Shown here: positions 52,363 through 61,041 of the stretch, one piece after another | Numbering within the stretch: position 1 is the stretch's first letter | Layout: each line of letters opens with the position of its first letter | Assembly: GCF_017832975.1 (NCBI RefSeq) | Contig: NZ_JAFIBI010000001.1 | Coordinates: 1,612,001-1,676,000, forward strand | Direction of reading: 5' to 3' | Source of the DNA: Arthrobacter sp. PvP023 | GTDB lineage: Bacteria; Actinomycetota; Actinomycetes; Actinomycetales; Micrococcaceae | DNA length: 64,000 bases | Position numbers and translations under genes: made by a program | The notes under the pieces: generated by a model | Seen by the model: only the letters and a program-made list of their open reading frames with translations | What the model was told of the DNA's origin: nothing | The model's database searches: none

Positions 52363-54030
52363 TCACTTTCCTTCCTGGATGGTGATGTTGCTCATGGTGC
52401 CGTCGATTTCGAGGATGAGCGCGGCGCCCGGCTTGTCAGTGTTGTAATTGCTCTGCTTGGTGGTCATGCCCCCGTGGTTCTGCGAGCCTTCATTAAGGTT
52501 GCCCAGGGTCATGTCCGCGCGGATTTCCACGGGAACGGTGTCCGGAATGATGACGGTCAGGTTGCTTGCAGTGACATCCATGGGAATGACGACGTCGGTG
52601 CCCAGCGGCGGGGTGATGTTCAGCCGGGTCAGGTCGGCTGTTCCGCTGCCCCCGGTGATGTCGAAGCCTTCCCGCGCCTGTTCGATACTGGCCGGGTTCC
52701 AGTTGGCGTCCTGGAAGCGGAAGCGGTCTCCGTTGGGCACCACGTTGAATATCCCGCCAATGATGAGGGCCACGACGGCGAAGAATCCAAGGATGCCGGA
52801 GGTCCTGCCCCTGAGTCCTGCGACCAGGATGCCGAGGCCCAGCACGGCGGCGCCGCTGGCCCACACCACGGCGTTGGTGGCGTCACCGAGGTTGGTGATG
52901 TTGAGGGCTTCGAGGGCTTTGATGCCTCCGCCCACCAGCAGGGCAAGACCTGCTGTTACCGCCACGGCAGGGGCACCCGGGCCAAGGTTCGGTGCCTTGG
53001 GCGCGGGAGCGGACGGGCCGCCGTACCCGCCGCCGTACGGCGGGATGGCGCCGTAGCCGCCCGAGCCGGGAGCGCCGCCGCCGTATGGCGGGATGGCGCC
53101 GTAGCCGCCCGAGCCGGGAGCGCCGCCGTCGTACGGACCGCTGGCAGAGGGCCCGCCGGTGTACGGGCCGCCGGCGTAGGCACCCGGTTCGTAGGGCGTG
53201 CCCGTTGCAGGGGAGGAGGTACCGGCGGGCGACGTGGCTGCAAAGGCGGTTCCGCCGGTGGCCGCGCCGGTGTCTGATGGGGTGGTCATGATGGGCGCTC
53301 CGGTGGTGGCCTTATCGCGTTGCGAGAGGTAGTAGATGAGATAGATGGCGCCGGCTATCCAGAAGACTGTCCAGAAGAAGCCGCCGAATCCGTTCCGTTC
53401 CCAGCCCCAGAACCCGCTGCCCAGGCTGGGGAAGCCGATCACCGTGGTGATGAGTGCCCCTGTCATGCCGGTGGACCAGCGTCCGGCGCCGGCTTCCTGC
53501 ACATGGATGCGGCCATCGGGCTCCGGCAGCAGGGCCCAGGCGATGCCGTAGAGCAATACTCCGATTCCGGCGAAAATCGACAGGACAATGAAGACGCCGC
53601 GCACGATCAGCGGATCGACGCCCAGCCGGTGTGCGATGCCGCTGGCCACACCGCCAATCCAGCGGTCCCGTCCGCGCTGAATGCCGTGGCTCCGGACCCA
53701 GTTGAAGAAGTTCTGGGGCTGGGACTGGGGGTAAGCGTAGGGGGCGTCCGCCGGCGGGGAAGGGGGGAGCTGGCCGCCCGGGTACTGGGTGCCGGGAAAC
53801 CCGGCCGTGGGATAGAGCGGTGGCGGGCCGTCGGGGAAGCTGCCCTGCGCGGAGTCCGAGTCCGGGCCGGAACCTGACCCGGAGACCGGCTCGGAACCGA
53901 AACCGGAGCCGGTCCCGTCCCGGACGGGGGCGCCGCCGTCGGAACCGCCTTCAGCTGACGTGGCGGAACCGGAATCGGGACGGCCGGACGGCAGCGGATC
54001 TTCATCTGGGTGTGCATTGTGCGAGTTCAT
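52363..54030 (-). CDS. PspC/LiaF-like membrane protein with repeat linker
   Basis: The 555-residue protein has an acidic/Gly-rich N terminus (about 1-110), a PspC domain (RGRDRWIGGVASGIAHRLG, about 125-185), further helices, and a linker with two 16-residue Gly/Tyr/Pro repeats. More helices follow, then a C-terminal LiaF-like (DUF2154) beta domain (about 450-555) with GSGTADLTRLN and IPDTVPVEIRADMTLGN. LiaF-type proteins restrain a cell-wall stress kinase, and a PspC-fused kinase is encoded divergently 124 bases away. The start is ATG 54030. Confidence 0.82.
   Translation of the reverse strand: MNSHNAHPDEDPLPSGRPDSGSATSAEGGSDGGAPVRDGTGSGFGSEPVSGSGSGPDSDSAQGSFPDGPPPLYPTAGFPGTQYPGGQLPPSPPADAPYAYPQSQPQNFFNWVRSHGIQRGRDRWIGGVASGIAHRLGVDPLIVRGVFIVLSIFAGIGVLLYGIAWALLPEPDGRIHVQEAGAGRWSTGMTGALITTVIGFPSLGSGFWGWERNGFGGFFWTVFWIAGAIYLIYYLSQRDKATTGAPIMTTPSDTGAATGGTAFAATSPAGTSSPATGTPYEPGAYAGGPYTGGPSASGPYDGGAPGSGGYGAIPPYGGGAPGSGGYGAIPPYGGGYGGPSAPAPKAPNLGPGAPAVAVTAGLALLVGGGIKALEALNITNLGDATNAVVWASGAAVLGLGILVAGLRGRTSGILGFFAVVALIIGGIFNVVPNGDRFRFQDANWNPASIEQAREGFDITGGSGTADLTRLNITPPLGTDVVIPMDVTASNLTVIIPDTVPVEIRADMTLGNLNEGSQNHGGMTTKQSNYNTDKPGAALILEIDGTMSNITIQEGK
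53033..53128. repeat. 48-bp tandem repeat, two copies
   Basis: Two nearly identical 48-base units (53033-53080 and 53081-53128, one difference seen: TACGG versus TATGG) lie inside the linker of the PspC/LiaF-like gene, encoding PPYGGGAPGSGGYGAI-type repeats of 16 residues. Confidence 0.85.
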
Positions 54031-54154
54031 ACTTCGATCCTGCCGTCTGCGCCGCCTGCGCTCTATTGGGGAACACCCTGAGCTACCCCTGACTGACCCC
54101 CGGTTCCGCCTGAAATCAGGCATGCGGGACCCTGATACGTGTTTGGATTGACAC

Positions 54155-55609
54155 ATGACAACGGCCTTTACCCGACCTCCCCTGGTCCGCAGCAGCGACC
54201 GCGTTATTGCAGGCGTCTGCGCGGGCCTGGCCGCCCACCTGGGCTGGCCGGTGCGGATGGTCCGGATCGGCATGGCGGTGGCGGCGCTCGCCGGCGGGGC
54301 GGGGCTGGCGTTCTATGCATGGCTCTGGATCATGGTTCCTACTGCGGACGAGAACGCGAAGCGGAACGCGCGGCGCCCGGCGTCGCCCATTGCGCCTGCC
54401 GTGAGCGCACCGGGGCAGCTGCCGGTACCGCCGGACTTTGCCTCCGGCCCGTTCCCTGCCGCAGCAGCCTTCCCGGCCACGGCCGCCCTGCCCGATACGC
54501 CGGATCAGGGCTTAGCCTCCGGAGCGGGCCAGGGGTCCAGGGCTGGGGCCGCAGCCGGTACCAGCCAGGGGGCCGCCGGTGCGGCCGCCGGTGGGCCCGC
54601 GGCCACCGCTCCGTGGTTCCGCATCCGGAGCATGCCGTACGGCAAGGAAGTGCTCCTGGGCGCTGGTCTGCTGCTGGCGGGCGGAATCCTGATCGCGCGC
54701 ATGCTGGGTGTGGACGTTCCGCTTGGGACGCTCATCCCGGCCGCGGCGATCCTTGGCGGGGCAGCCATCGCCTGGATCCAACTGGACGAAACCCGCCGTG
54801 CCGGACTGCTCGACAAGACCAAGGCAGACCAGGCCGGCGGTTGGGCCAGGCTTGCCGCCGGGCTGGCCCTGGTAGTGGCGGGCGTCCTGGTGATGGTGTC
54901 CGGCTCCGGCTCCTGGGAACAGACCTGGCTGGCGCTGCTGGCTTCCGTGGCGGTCCTTGGCGGGGTGGCACTGGTGCTGCTTCCGTGGGGCTTGAAGTTC
55001 TGGCGGGATCTTGAAACCGAGCGCGCAGGCCGCGTCCGGGCAACGGAGCGCGCGGAGATTGCCGCCCACCTGCACGATTCCGTGCTGCAGACGCTCGCGT
55101 TGATCCAGCGGCGGGCGGGCAACGAGAACGACGTCGTGCGGCTGGCCCGCGCGCAGGAACGCGAGTTGCGGGGGTGGCTGTACCGTGATCCAGGCAAGGA
55201 GGCGGGGCAGTTGTCGGAGCGCATCAGGGCCGCCGCCGCGGAGGTTGAGGATTCCCTGGGCCATGCCGTGGACGTGGTCAGCGTGGGAGATACCGTCATG
55301 ACCCCGAGGCATGAGGCCCTGGTCCAGGCCAGCCGCGAGGCCATGGTGAATGCGTCGCGCCACGGCGGCGGCGCGGTATCCGTGTATCTTGAGGTGGCCG
55401 ACGGCGGCGCGGAAGTTTACGTGAAGGACCGTGGTCCCGGTTTTGACCCGCAGTCGGTTCCGGAGGACCGCATGGGGGTCCGGGAATCGATTGTCGGGCG
55501 GATGAACCGGCACGGCGGGACCGCGGTCATCAGCAGCAGCTCGGACGGCACGGAGGTAAGGCTCAGGCTGCCTTCCGACGCCGCGGACAACGGAGAGGGA
55601 AAATCGTGA
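54155..55609 (+). CDS. Sensor histidine kinase with N-terminal PspC domain
   Basis: The 484-residue protein joins a PspC domain (residues 8-65, RVIAGVCAGLAAHLGWPVRMVRIGM), an Ala/Gly/Pro-rich spacer, four more membrane helices (about 170-285) and a NarL-type kinase core. The DHp helix has EIAAHLHDSVLQTLALIQRR, with His307 as the predicted phospho-acceptor. The ATPase part has EAMVNASRHGG and DRGPGFD, then the G box MGVRESIVGRMNRHGG. No large external domain exists, so the membrane itself or the divergent PspC proteins are the likely input. It is coupled to the regulator (GTGA). Confidence 0.88.
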   Translation: MTTAFTRPPLVRSSDRVIAGVCAGLAAHLGWPVRMVRIGMAVAALAGGAGLAFYAWLWIMVPTADENAKRNARRPASPIAPAVSAPGQLPVPPDFASGPFPAAAAFPATAALPDTPDQGLASGAGQGSRAGAAAGTSQGAAGAAAGGPAATAPWFRIRSMPYGKEVLLGAGLLLAGGILIARMLGVDVPLGTLIPAAAILGGAAIAWIQLDETRRAGLLDKTKADQAGGWARLAAGLALVVAGVLVMVSGSGSWEQTWLALLASVAVLGGVALVLLPWGLKFWRDLETERAGRVRATERAEIAAHLHDSVLQTLALIQRRAGNENDVVRLARAQERELRGWLYRDPGKEAGQLSERIRAAAAEVEDSLGHAVDVVSVGDTVMTPRHEALVQASREAMVNASRHGGGAVSVYLEVADGGAEVYVKDRGPGFDPQSVPEDRMGVRESIVGRMNRHGGTAVISSSSDGTEVRLRLPSDAADNGEGKS

Positions 55610-56292
55610 ACAACGTCGTACCTGGGAGTGCCGAAGCGGGTGCCACCCCGGCGATCCGGGTGGTCATCGTGGACGATCACGCCATTTTCCGGTCGGGGCT
55701 CAAAGCGGACCTGGACGCCCGGGTCACCGTGGTGGGCGAGGCCGGAACGGTTGAACAGGCCATCGCGGTGATCGCGCAGACCCGGCCTGAGGTGGTCCTG
55801 CTGGACGTGCACCTGCCGGGCGGGCTGGGCGGCGGGGGCCGCGAGGTGATCGCCGGTTCAACCGCGCTGCTGGGCACCACCCGGTTCCTGGCACTGAGCG
55901 TCTCGGACGCCGCTGAAGATGTCGTTTCAGTCATCCGCGCCGGTGCCCGCGGATACGTGACCAAGAGCATCTCCGGCACGGAAATCACCGACGCCGTACT
56001 CCGCGTGGCCGGCGGTGACGCCGTCTTTTCGCCCCGCCTGGCGGGTTTCGTGCTGGATGCGTTCGGCACGGCGCCCGCGGATATCGCCGACGACGAACTG
56101 GACCGCCTCTCCGCCCGTGAGCTGGAGGTCATGCGGCTGATCGCGAGGGGCTACAGCTACAAGGAAGTGGCCAAGGAGCTGTTCATTTCGATCAAGACCG
56201 TGGAAACCCACGTCTCCGCCGTGCTGCGGAAACTGCAGCTCTCCAGTCGCCACGAACTGACCAAATGGGCGGCCGAACGCCGCCTCCTCTAG
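55606..56292 (+). CDS. LuxR/NarL-type response regulator
   Basis: Partner of the PspC-fused kinase, 228 residues. The receiver has acidic residues VIVDDHAIFRSGL, phospho-acceptor Asp67 in VVLLDVHLPGG, and YVTKSISG with the conserved Lys. The C-terminal LuxR helix-turn-helix contains LSARELEVMRLIARGYSYKEVAKELF and KTVETHVSAVLRKLQL. The GTG start overlaps the kinase stop. It probably activates the divergent pspC operon and its own transcription. A repeat array follows the stop. Confidence 0.9.
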   Translation: MNNVVPGSAEAGATPAIRVVIVDDHAIFRSGLKADLDARVTVVGEAGTVEQAIAVIAQTRPEVVLLDVHLPGGLGGGGREVIAGSTALLGTTRFLALSVSDAAEDVVSVIRAGARGYVTKSISGTEITDAVLRVAGGDAVFSPRLAGFVLDAFGTAPADIADDELDRLSARELEVMRLIARGYSYKEVAKELFISIKTVETHVSAVLRKLQLSSRHELTKWAAERRLL

Positions 56293-56300
56293 CGCGCCCC

Positions 56301-56466
56301 GGACGCTCTCTCACTTCCTGCCGCCCCAACACGGACGCTCTCTCACTTCCTGCCGCCCAAACACAGACGCTCTCTCACTTTCTGCCGCCCAAACACGGAC
56401 GCTCTCTCACTTTCCTGAGAAAAGTGAGAGAGCGTCTGAGCTTTTCCTGCGAAAAGTGAGAGAGCG
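56301..56466. repeat. Direct and inverted repeat array between convergent genes
   Basis: A 32-base unit beginning GGACGCTCTCTCACTT is repeated from 56301, 56333, 56365 (first base changed to A) and 56397, with the last copy cut short. That copy and the following inverted copy form a hairpin: GACGCTCTCTCACTTT (56398-56413) with its complement 56421-56436, loop CCTGAGA. A second inverted copy of the core lies at 56453-56466, ending three bases before the aminotransferase stop. Four direct and two inverted copies of one core thus fill the whole convergent gap. Confidence 0.9.
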
Positions 56467-56469
56467 TGC

Positions 56470-57699
56470 CTACTTGGCCTTGCCGAGGAAGCCCTGGAGG
56501 CGCGCCACTCCGGTGGCGAGGTCGTCGTCGCCAAGGGCGTAGGAGAGCCGCAGGTAGCCTGAAGGGCCGAATGCCTCGCCCGGCACAACCGCAACCTCAA
56601 CCTCATCCAGGATGAGCGCAGCGAGCTCGGCTGAAGTCTGCGGGCGCACGGTGCCGTTCGCCGTCTCGAATTCCTTGCCCAGCAGGCCGCGGACGTCCGC
56701 GTAGACGTAGAAGGCGCCCTTCGGCGTCGGGCATTCCACCCCGTCGATGGCGTTCAGGCCGGCGACAATCGCCTTCCGGCGGCGGTCGAAGGCCACCTTC
56801 ATCTCGTCCACCGCGGTGAGCGGGCCGGAGACGGCGGCGAGGGCCGCGATCTGCATGATGTTGGAGACGTTGGACGTGGCGTGGGACTGCAGGTTGGTGG
56901 CCGCCTTGATGACGTCTGCCGGACCGATCATCCAGCCCACCCGCCAGCCGGTCATGGCATAGGTCTTGGCGACGCCGTTGAGGATGACCACCTTGTCGCC
57001 CAGTTCGGGAACCGCTGTGGCAATGGACGTGAAGGGAACGCCGTCATAGGTGAGGTGTTCGTAGATTTCGTCGGTGACCACCCAGAGTCCCTTGGAAGCT
57101 GCCCAGAGACCGATCTCGCGGACCTGCTCCGGCGAGTACACGGAACCGGTGGGGTTGGACGGCGAGACGAACAGCAGGATCTTGGTGCGCTCGGTCAGGG
57201 CCGCTTCCAGCTGCTCCACGGTGACCAGGTAGTCCTGTTCCGGGCCGGCGAAGACCTCCACCGGCACACCGCCGGCCAGCCGGATGGCTTCCGGGTAGGT
57301 GGTCCAGAACGGCGTGGGAACAATGATCTCATCGCCCGGATCAACCAGCGTGGCGAAGGTGTTGTAAACGGCCTGCTTGCCGCCGTTGGTGACCAGGACC
57401 TGTGACGCCTGGGCTTTGTAGCCGGAGTCCCGGAACGTCTTGTCCGCAATGGCCTGCTTGAGTTCCGGCAGCCCTCCGGCGGGGGAGTAGCGGTGGTACT
57501 TCGGCTGGCCGGCGGCCTCAATGGCGGCCTGCACAATGTAGCCGGGGGTCGGGAAATCGGGTTCCCCGGCGCCGAAGCCGATGACCGGCCGTCCGGCTGC
57601 CTTGAGTGCCTTGGCCTTGGCATCAACGGCCAGGGTGGCGGATTCGGCAATAGCGGAAATGCGTTGGGAAACGCGGGCGGCAGGCATGGCGGGGTCCAT
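56470..57699 (-). CDS. Pyridoxal-phosphate aminotransferase (aspartate aminotransferase family)
   Basis: Class I aminotransferase of 409 residues. Landmarks are [17 protein letters not shown], the substrate-binding [24 protein letters not shown] with the conserved Asn-Pro, and the PLP-lysine in [18 protein letters not shown] (near residue 245). Arg in [10 protein letters not shown] binds the substrate carboxylate. It likely interconverts aspartate and oxaloacetate. The start is ATG 57699 (alternative ATG 57687); the longer frame up to 57999 overlaps the tRNA region. It is divergent from trpT. Confidence 0.9.
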   Translation of the reverse strand: MDPAMPAARVSQRISAIAESATLAVDAKAKALKAAGRPVIGFGAGEPDFPTPGYIVQAAIEAAGQPKYHRYSPAGGLPELKQAIADKTFRDSGYKAQASQVLVTNGGKQAVYNTFATLVDPGDEIIVPTPFWTTYPEAIRLAGGVPVEVFAGPEQDYLVTVEQLEAALTERTKILLFVSPSNPTGSVYSPEQVREIGLWAASKGLWVVTDEIYEHLTYDGVPFTSIATAVPELGDKVVILNGVAKTYAMTGWRVGWMIGPADVIKAATNLQSHATSNVSNIMQIAALAAVSGPLTAVDEMKVAFDRRRKAIVAGLNAIDGVECPTPKGAFYVYADVRGLLGKEFETANGTVRPQTSAELAALILDEVEVAVVPGEAFGPSGYLRLSYALGDDDLATGVARLQGFLGKAK

Positions 57700-57849
57700 T
57701 CTTCGCTTGCAGCTCGATGGCTGGATGTGGGATTCGACGAGATCTACTCTATGCTGTTCAGCGGATCGTTCAGCGTGACGGCCAGGAATGTGACCGTGTC
57801 CCGGTCGGCAGGCCCTGGCAGTCGCGAAGAAGGTCCGAAATGAGGCTGG

Positions 57850-57879
57850 TTCGACGTAAGCGCAGTTGTTGCGTAGACT
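57850..57879 (+). promoter_or_regulatory. Possible promoter of trpT-secE-nusG
   Basis: TTCGAC (57850-57855), 18 bases, TAGACT (57874-57879). It lies about 80 bases before tRNA-Trp, in the only gap where this transcription unit can start. Confidence 0.4.
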
Positions 57880-57962
57880 AGTTCTCCGGTGTTGAAAACA
57901 CGATGATGGCCTGCGCCCCGTGAAGTCTGCGGGAAGTGTGGTGTGATTGGTTTTCGATCCAT

Positions 57963-58035
57963 AGGGTAGTGGCGCAATTGGTAGCGCAGCGGTCTCCAAA
58001 ACCGCAGGTTGCAGGTTCGAGTCCTGTCTGCCCTG
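57963..58035 (+). tRNA. trpT: tRNA-Trp (anticodon CCA)
   Basis: Acceptor AGGGTAG/CTGCCCT, D arm GCGC...GCGC, anticodon stem GCGGT/ACCGC with loop CTCCAAA (anticodon CCA), T arm GCAGG/CCTGT. CCA is not encoded. Its place directly upstream of secE-nusG is the classical order in bacteria. Confidence 0.96.
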
Positions 58036-58131
58036 CGCAAGCGGTTCCGGCGTTTAGTCGGAGCCAGCGCAGCAACCATGGTTCAGTTCAGAGCCGGGTA
58101 TCCGACATTTGCGAGGATGAGTGAGGACCAG

Positions 58132-58401
58132 GTGACCGAAACGGCTGCAAGCAGCTCCAAGGGCCGCCCCGCCAAGAACGCCGCCAAGTCCGGCTTCTTC
58201 GCTCGCATCGCACTCTTCATCCGCCAGGTCATCGGCGAACTGAAGAAGGTCGTAGCACCCACCCGCAAGGAACTGATCAACTACACGCTCGTGGTGCTGG
58301 TGTTCGTGATCATCATGATGCTCATTGTTACCGTCCTGGACTTGGCTTTCGGGACCGGAGTGAGCTGGGTCTTCGGCGGCACAGGCCCCACGGACCGCTA
58401 A
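58132..58401 (+). CDS. secE: Preprotein translocase subunit SecE
   Basis: Essential clamp subunit of the SecYEG channel, 89 residues, one C-terminal membrane helix (about 55-80) preceded by the conserved amphipathic region FIRQVIGELKKVVAPTRKEL. The Lys/Ala-rich N terminus is typical of actinobacteria. GTG 58132 is preferred because GAGG precedes it by 5 bases; ATG 58117 is an in-frame alternative adding five residues but has no properly spaced ribosome site. nusG follows after 116 bases. Confidence 0.9.
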   Translation: MTETAASSSKGRPAKNAAKSGFFARIALFIRQVIGELKKVVAPTRKELINYTLVVLVFVIIMMLIVTVLDLAFGTGVSWVFGGTGPTDR

Positions 58402-58517
58402 GGCGATCCGTCCGCAGACTGCGTGGAATGCTCCCGATAATCCGGAAGCGTTCACGGGGTGTGCGGAATTGAGCCATTTAAATAGGCATGTTAGGCAATG
58501 AGGAAGCAGGAGACCAA

Positions 58518-59381
58518 GTGTCTGAGCAGGAGCTCGAGGTAACTGAGACTGAGCTGGATGGGTCCACGGACAGCACAACAGACGCCGCGGTGGTAGCCGG
58601 GGAAGAGTCCGAGGTTGAGTCTGCTGCGCCCGATTCCATCGACGATTCCTCTGAAGCCGACGCTGACGCTGATGCTGACGACGCCGAACGCGACGAAGAT
58701 GCCGACGCCGAAACGGGCGACGACGCTGAATCCGACGAAGATGAGGCCGACGCCTTGGCCGCAGCTGCCGCCAAGGCCGAGGTTGATCCGGCCGAGGAGT
58801 TCAAGGCCAAGCTGCGCCGCCAGGAAGGCGACTGGTACGTCATCCACTCCTACGCAGGTTACGAAAACCGCGTGAAGGCCAACCTTGAAACCCGCATCCA
58901 GACCCTGGACATGGAAGATTACATCTTCGAAATCCAGGTTCCCATGGAAGAAGTCGTGGAGATCAAGAACGCCCAGCGCAAGGTCATCAACCGCGTGCGC
59001 ATCCCCGGCTACGTGCTGGTCCGCATGGACCTGACGGATGCCTCGTGGGGTGCCGTCCGGCACACCCCGGGTGTCACCGGATTCGTGGGCAACGCCCACA
59101 ACCCCGTGCCGCTCCGCCTCGACGAGGTCTTCTCCATGCTCGCCCCGGTCTTCGAAGAAGAGCAGGCCGAGAAGGGCAAACCGGTCAAGCACGCCGCGGC
59201 TCCCGTGGACGTCGACTTCGAAGTTGGCGAGTCCGTCATCGTCAAGGAAGGTCCGTTCGAGACCCTCCCCGCGACGATCTCCGAGATCAAGGTCGATTCT
59301 CAGACCCTCGTGGTGCTGGTCTCCATCTTCGAACGCGAGACCCCGGTCACCCTGGCATTCAACCAGGTCACCAAGATCTAG
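58518..59381 (+). CDS. nusG: Transcription termination/antitermination factor NusG
   Basis: Binds RNA polymerase and couples it to Rho or the ribosome. The 287-residue protein carries a very acidic Asp/Glu/Ala extension of about 95 residues, typical of actinobacteria, then the NGN domain ([19 protein letters not shown]) and the C-terminal KOW motif ([22 protein letters not shown]). GTG 58518 is chosen over ATG 58488 because AGGAG lies 5 bases before it. Confidence 0.93.
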   Translation: MSEQELEVTETELDGSTDSTTDAAVVAGEESEVESAAPDSIDDSSEADADADADDAERDEDADAETGDDAESDEDEADALAAAAAKAEVDPAEEFKAKLRRQEGDWYVIHSYAGYENRVKANLETRIQTLDMEDYIFEIQVPMEEVVEIKNAQRKVINRVRIPGYVLVRMDLTDASWGAVRHTPGVTGFVGNAHNPVPLRLDEVFSMLAPVFEEEQAEKGKPVKHAAAPVDVDFEVGESVIVKEGPFETLPATISEIKVDSQTLVVLVSIFERETPVTLAFNQVTKI

Positions 59382-59512
59382 TAACACCCACAGAATTCGC
59401 TCCGGGGCTGCCCGCTTAGCAGCCACGAAGCGGCCGGCCGCCTCGCCATGGCGGCCACCAACCTGAGGCACGCTCCTGTGTCCCAGGACGTAATTGAGAG
59501 AAGGACCCTACA

Positions 59513-59944
59513 TTGGCTCCCAAGAAGAAGGTCACCGGCCTCATCAAGCTGCAGATCCAGGCAGGTGCCGCCAACCCGGCCCCGCCGATCGGTCCTGCGC
59601 TTGGCCAGCACGGTGTCAACATCATGGAATTCTGCAAGGCGTACAACGCTGCGACGGAAGCCCAGCGCGGCAACGTTATTCCTGTTGAAATCACGGTCTA
59701 CGAAGACCGCTCGTTCACGTTCATCACCAAGACCCCGCCGGCTGCAGAGCTCATCAAAAAGGCTGCAGGCGTCGCCAAGGGTTCAGCTACCCCGCACACC
59801 GTCAAGGTTGCCAAGCTGACCCAGGCCCAGGTCAACGAGATCGCCTCCACCAAGATGGAAGACCTCAACGCCACCAGCCTCGAAGGCGCAGCGAAGATCA
59901 TCGCCGGCACCGCCCGCTCCATGGGTATCACCGTCGAGGGTTAA
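59513..59944 (+). CDS. rplK: 50S ribosomal protein L11
   Basis: Component of the GTPase-associated centre that binds 23S rRNA and the stringent factor. The 143-residue protein has standard landmarks [31 protein letters not shown] and [15 protein letters not shown] at the C terminus. The start codon is TTG 59513, with GAGAGAAGGA upstream; no ATG fits. A 131-base gap separates it from nusG. Confidence 0.95.
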
Positions 59945-60037
59945 TTCCCCACCGCTGATGCGGCTCGCGTATTCGGGCAACCGATCACGACGCCGGACGG
60001 CACCGCCGGGAGACCGGCACCACTGAATCATTGAAAT

Positions 60038-60064
60038 GTTGGAGATCCAGCCCGATCATCCAAC
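60038..60064 (+). promoter_or_regulatory. Hairpin in the rplK-rplA gap, possible L1 autoregulatory site
   Basis: The 176-base gap 59945-60120 has a stem GTTGGA/TCCAAC (60038-60043 with 60059-60064). L1 represses its own messenger in many bacteria by binding an RNA that mimics its rRNA site. Whether this hairpin is that mimic is inferred from position only. Confidence 0.3.
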
Positions 60065-60120
60065 TGTGGCAGGGCCCAGCGCGGTCCGCAGACCACAACT
60101 GCACAAGGAGAATAAGCAGC

Positions 60121-60828
60121 ATGGCAAAGCGCAGCAAAGCATATGAGGCAGCCGCCGCCAAGATCGACGCGGAGAAGTTCTACGCGCCGTTCGAGGCAGT
60201 GACGCTGGCCAAGGACACCAACCCGTCCAAGTTCGACGCCACCGTTGAGGTCGCTTTCCGCCTGGGTGTAGACCCGCGTAAGGCTGACCAGATGGTCCGC
60301 GGCACCGTTAACCTGCCCCACGGCACCGGTAAGGTTGCCCGCGTCCTCGTCTTCGCAACGGGCGACAAGGCAGAAGCAGCAATCGCTGCCGGCGCCGACT
60401 TCGTTGGTTCCGATGACCTGATCGAAAAGATCGCAGCAGGCTGGACCGACTTCGACGCAGCCGTCGCCACCCCTGACCTCATGGGCAAGGTTGGCCGCCT
60501 CGGTAAGGTCCTGGGTCCGCGTAACCTGATGCCGAACCCGAAGACCGGCACCGTGACCCCCGACGTCACCAAGGCTGTCAACGACATCAAGGGCGGCAAG
60601 ATCGACTTCCGCGTCGACAAGCACTCGAACCTGCACTTCATCATCGGCAAGGTTTCGTTCGACGCCATCAAGCTGGCAGAGAACTACGCAGCCGCACTGG
60701 AAGAGGTCCTTCGCCTGAAGCCCTCCGCTTCCAAGGGCCGCTACATCCAGAAGGCCACCGTGGCTACCACGTTCGGCCCGGGTATCTCGGTTGACCCCAA
60801 CGTCACCAAGGTCCTGACCGAGGTCTAA
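60121..60828 (+). CDS. rplA: 50S ribosomal protein L1
   Basis: Ribosomal stalk protein of 235 residues. It starts [16 protein letters not shown] and contains [20 protein letters not shown] and [25 protein letters not shown], the conserved rRNA-binding region. The upstream AAGGAG lies about 10 bases before the ATG; the frame open to 60031 has no ribosome site. It ends with a strong terminator. Confidence 0.95.
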   Translation: MAKRSKAYEAAAAKIDAEKFYAPFEAVTLAKDTNPSKFDATVEVAFRLGVDPRKADQMVRGTVNLPHGTGKVARVLVFATGDKAEAAIAAGADFVGSDDLIEKIAAGWTDFDAAVATPDLMGKVGRLGKVLGPRNLMPNPKTGTVTPDVTKAVNDIKGGKIDFRVDKHSNLHFIIGKVSFDAIKLAENYAAALEEVLRLKPSASKGRYIQKATVATTFGPGISVDPNVTKVLTEV

Positions 60829-60847
60829 TCCTCGCCTGTTCCGCCTG

Positions 60848-60879
60848 AAAGACCGTCCCGCAGCTGCGGGACGGTCTTT
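60848..60879 (+). terminator. Terminator after rplA
   Basis: AAAGACCGTCCCGCA and its exact complement with a 2-base centre form a 32-base palindrome ending in TCTTTC, 20 bases after the rplA stop. It separates the secE-rplA unit from the GNAT gene. Confidence 0.88.
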
Positions 60880-61041
60880 CTGCGTTTGCGCCCGTTGGTT
60901 TGCCGGAGCCCGTGGGGTATGACGGCGAATGGCAGCGGACGCTCTGACCGGAGCCGGTCATTACGTGGAATACCAGCGCAAACCGGCATATGCTGGCGAT
61001 AATTATTCGCTTGGATTCAAGCCCGCCGGCTTTGAAGGTGA

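Noticed and set aside
56301-56466. CRISPR array
   Set aside because: The 32-bp units abut without unique spacers, include inverted copies, and no cas gene is near.
58488-58517. ATG 58488 as the nusG start
   Set aside because: It has no ribosome site, whereas GTG 58518 has AGGAG at ideal spacing.
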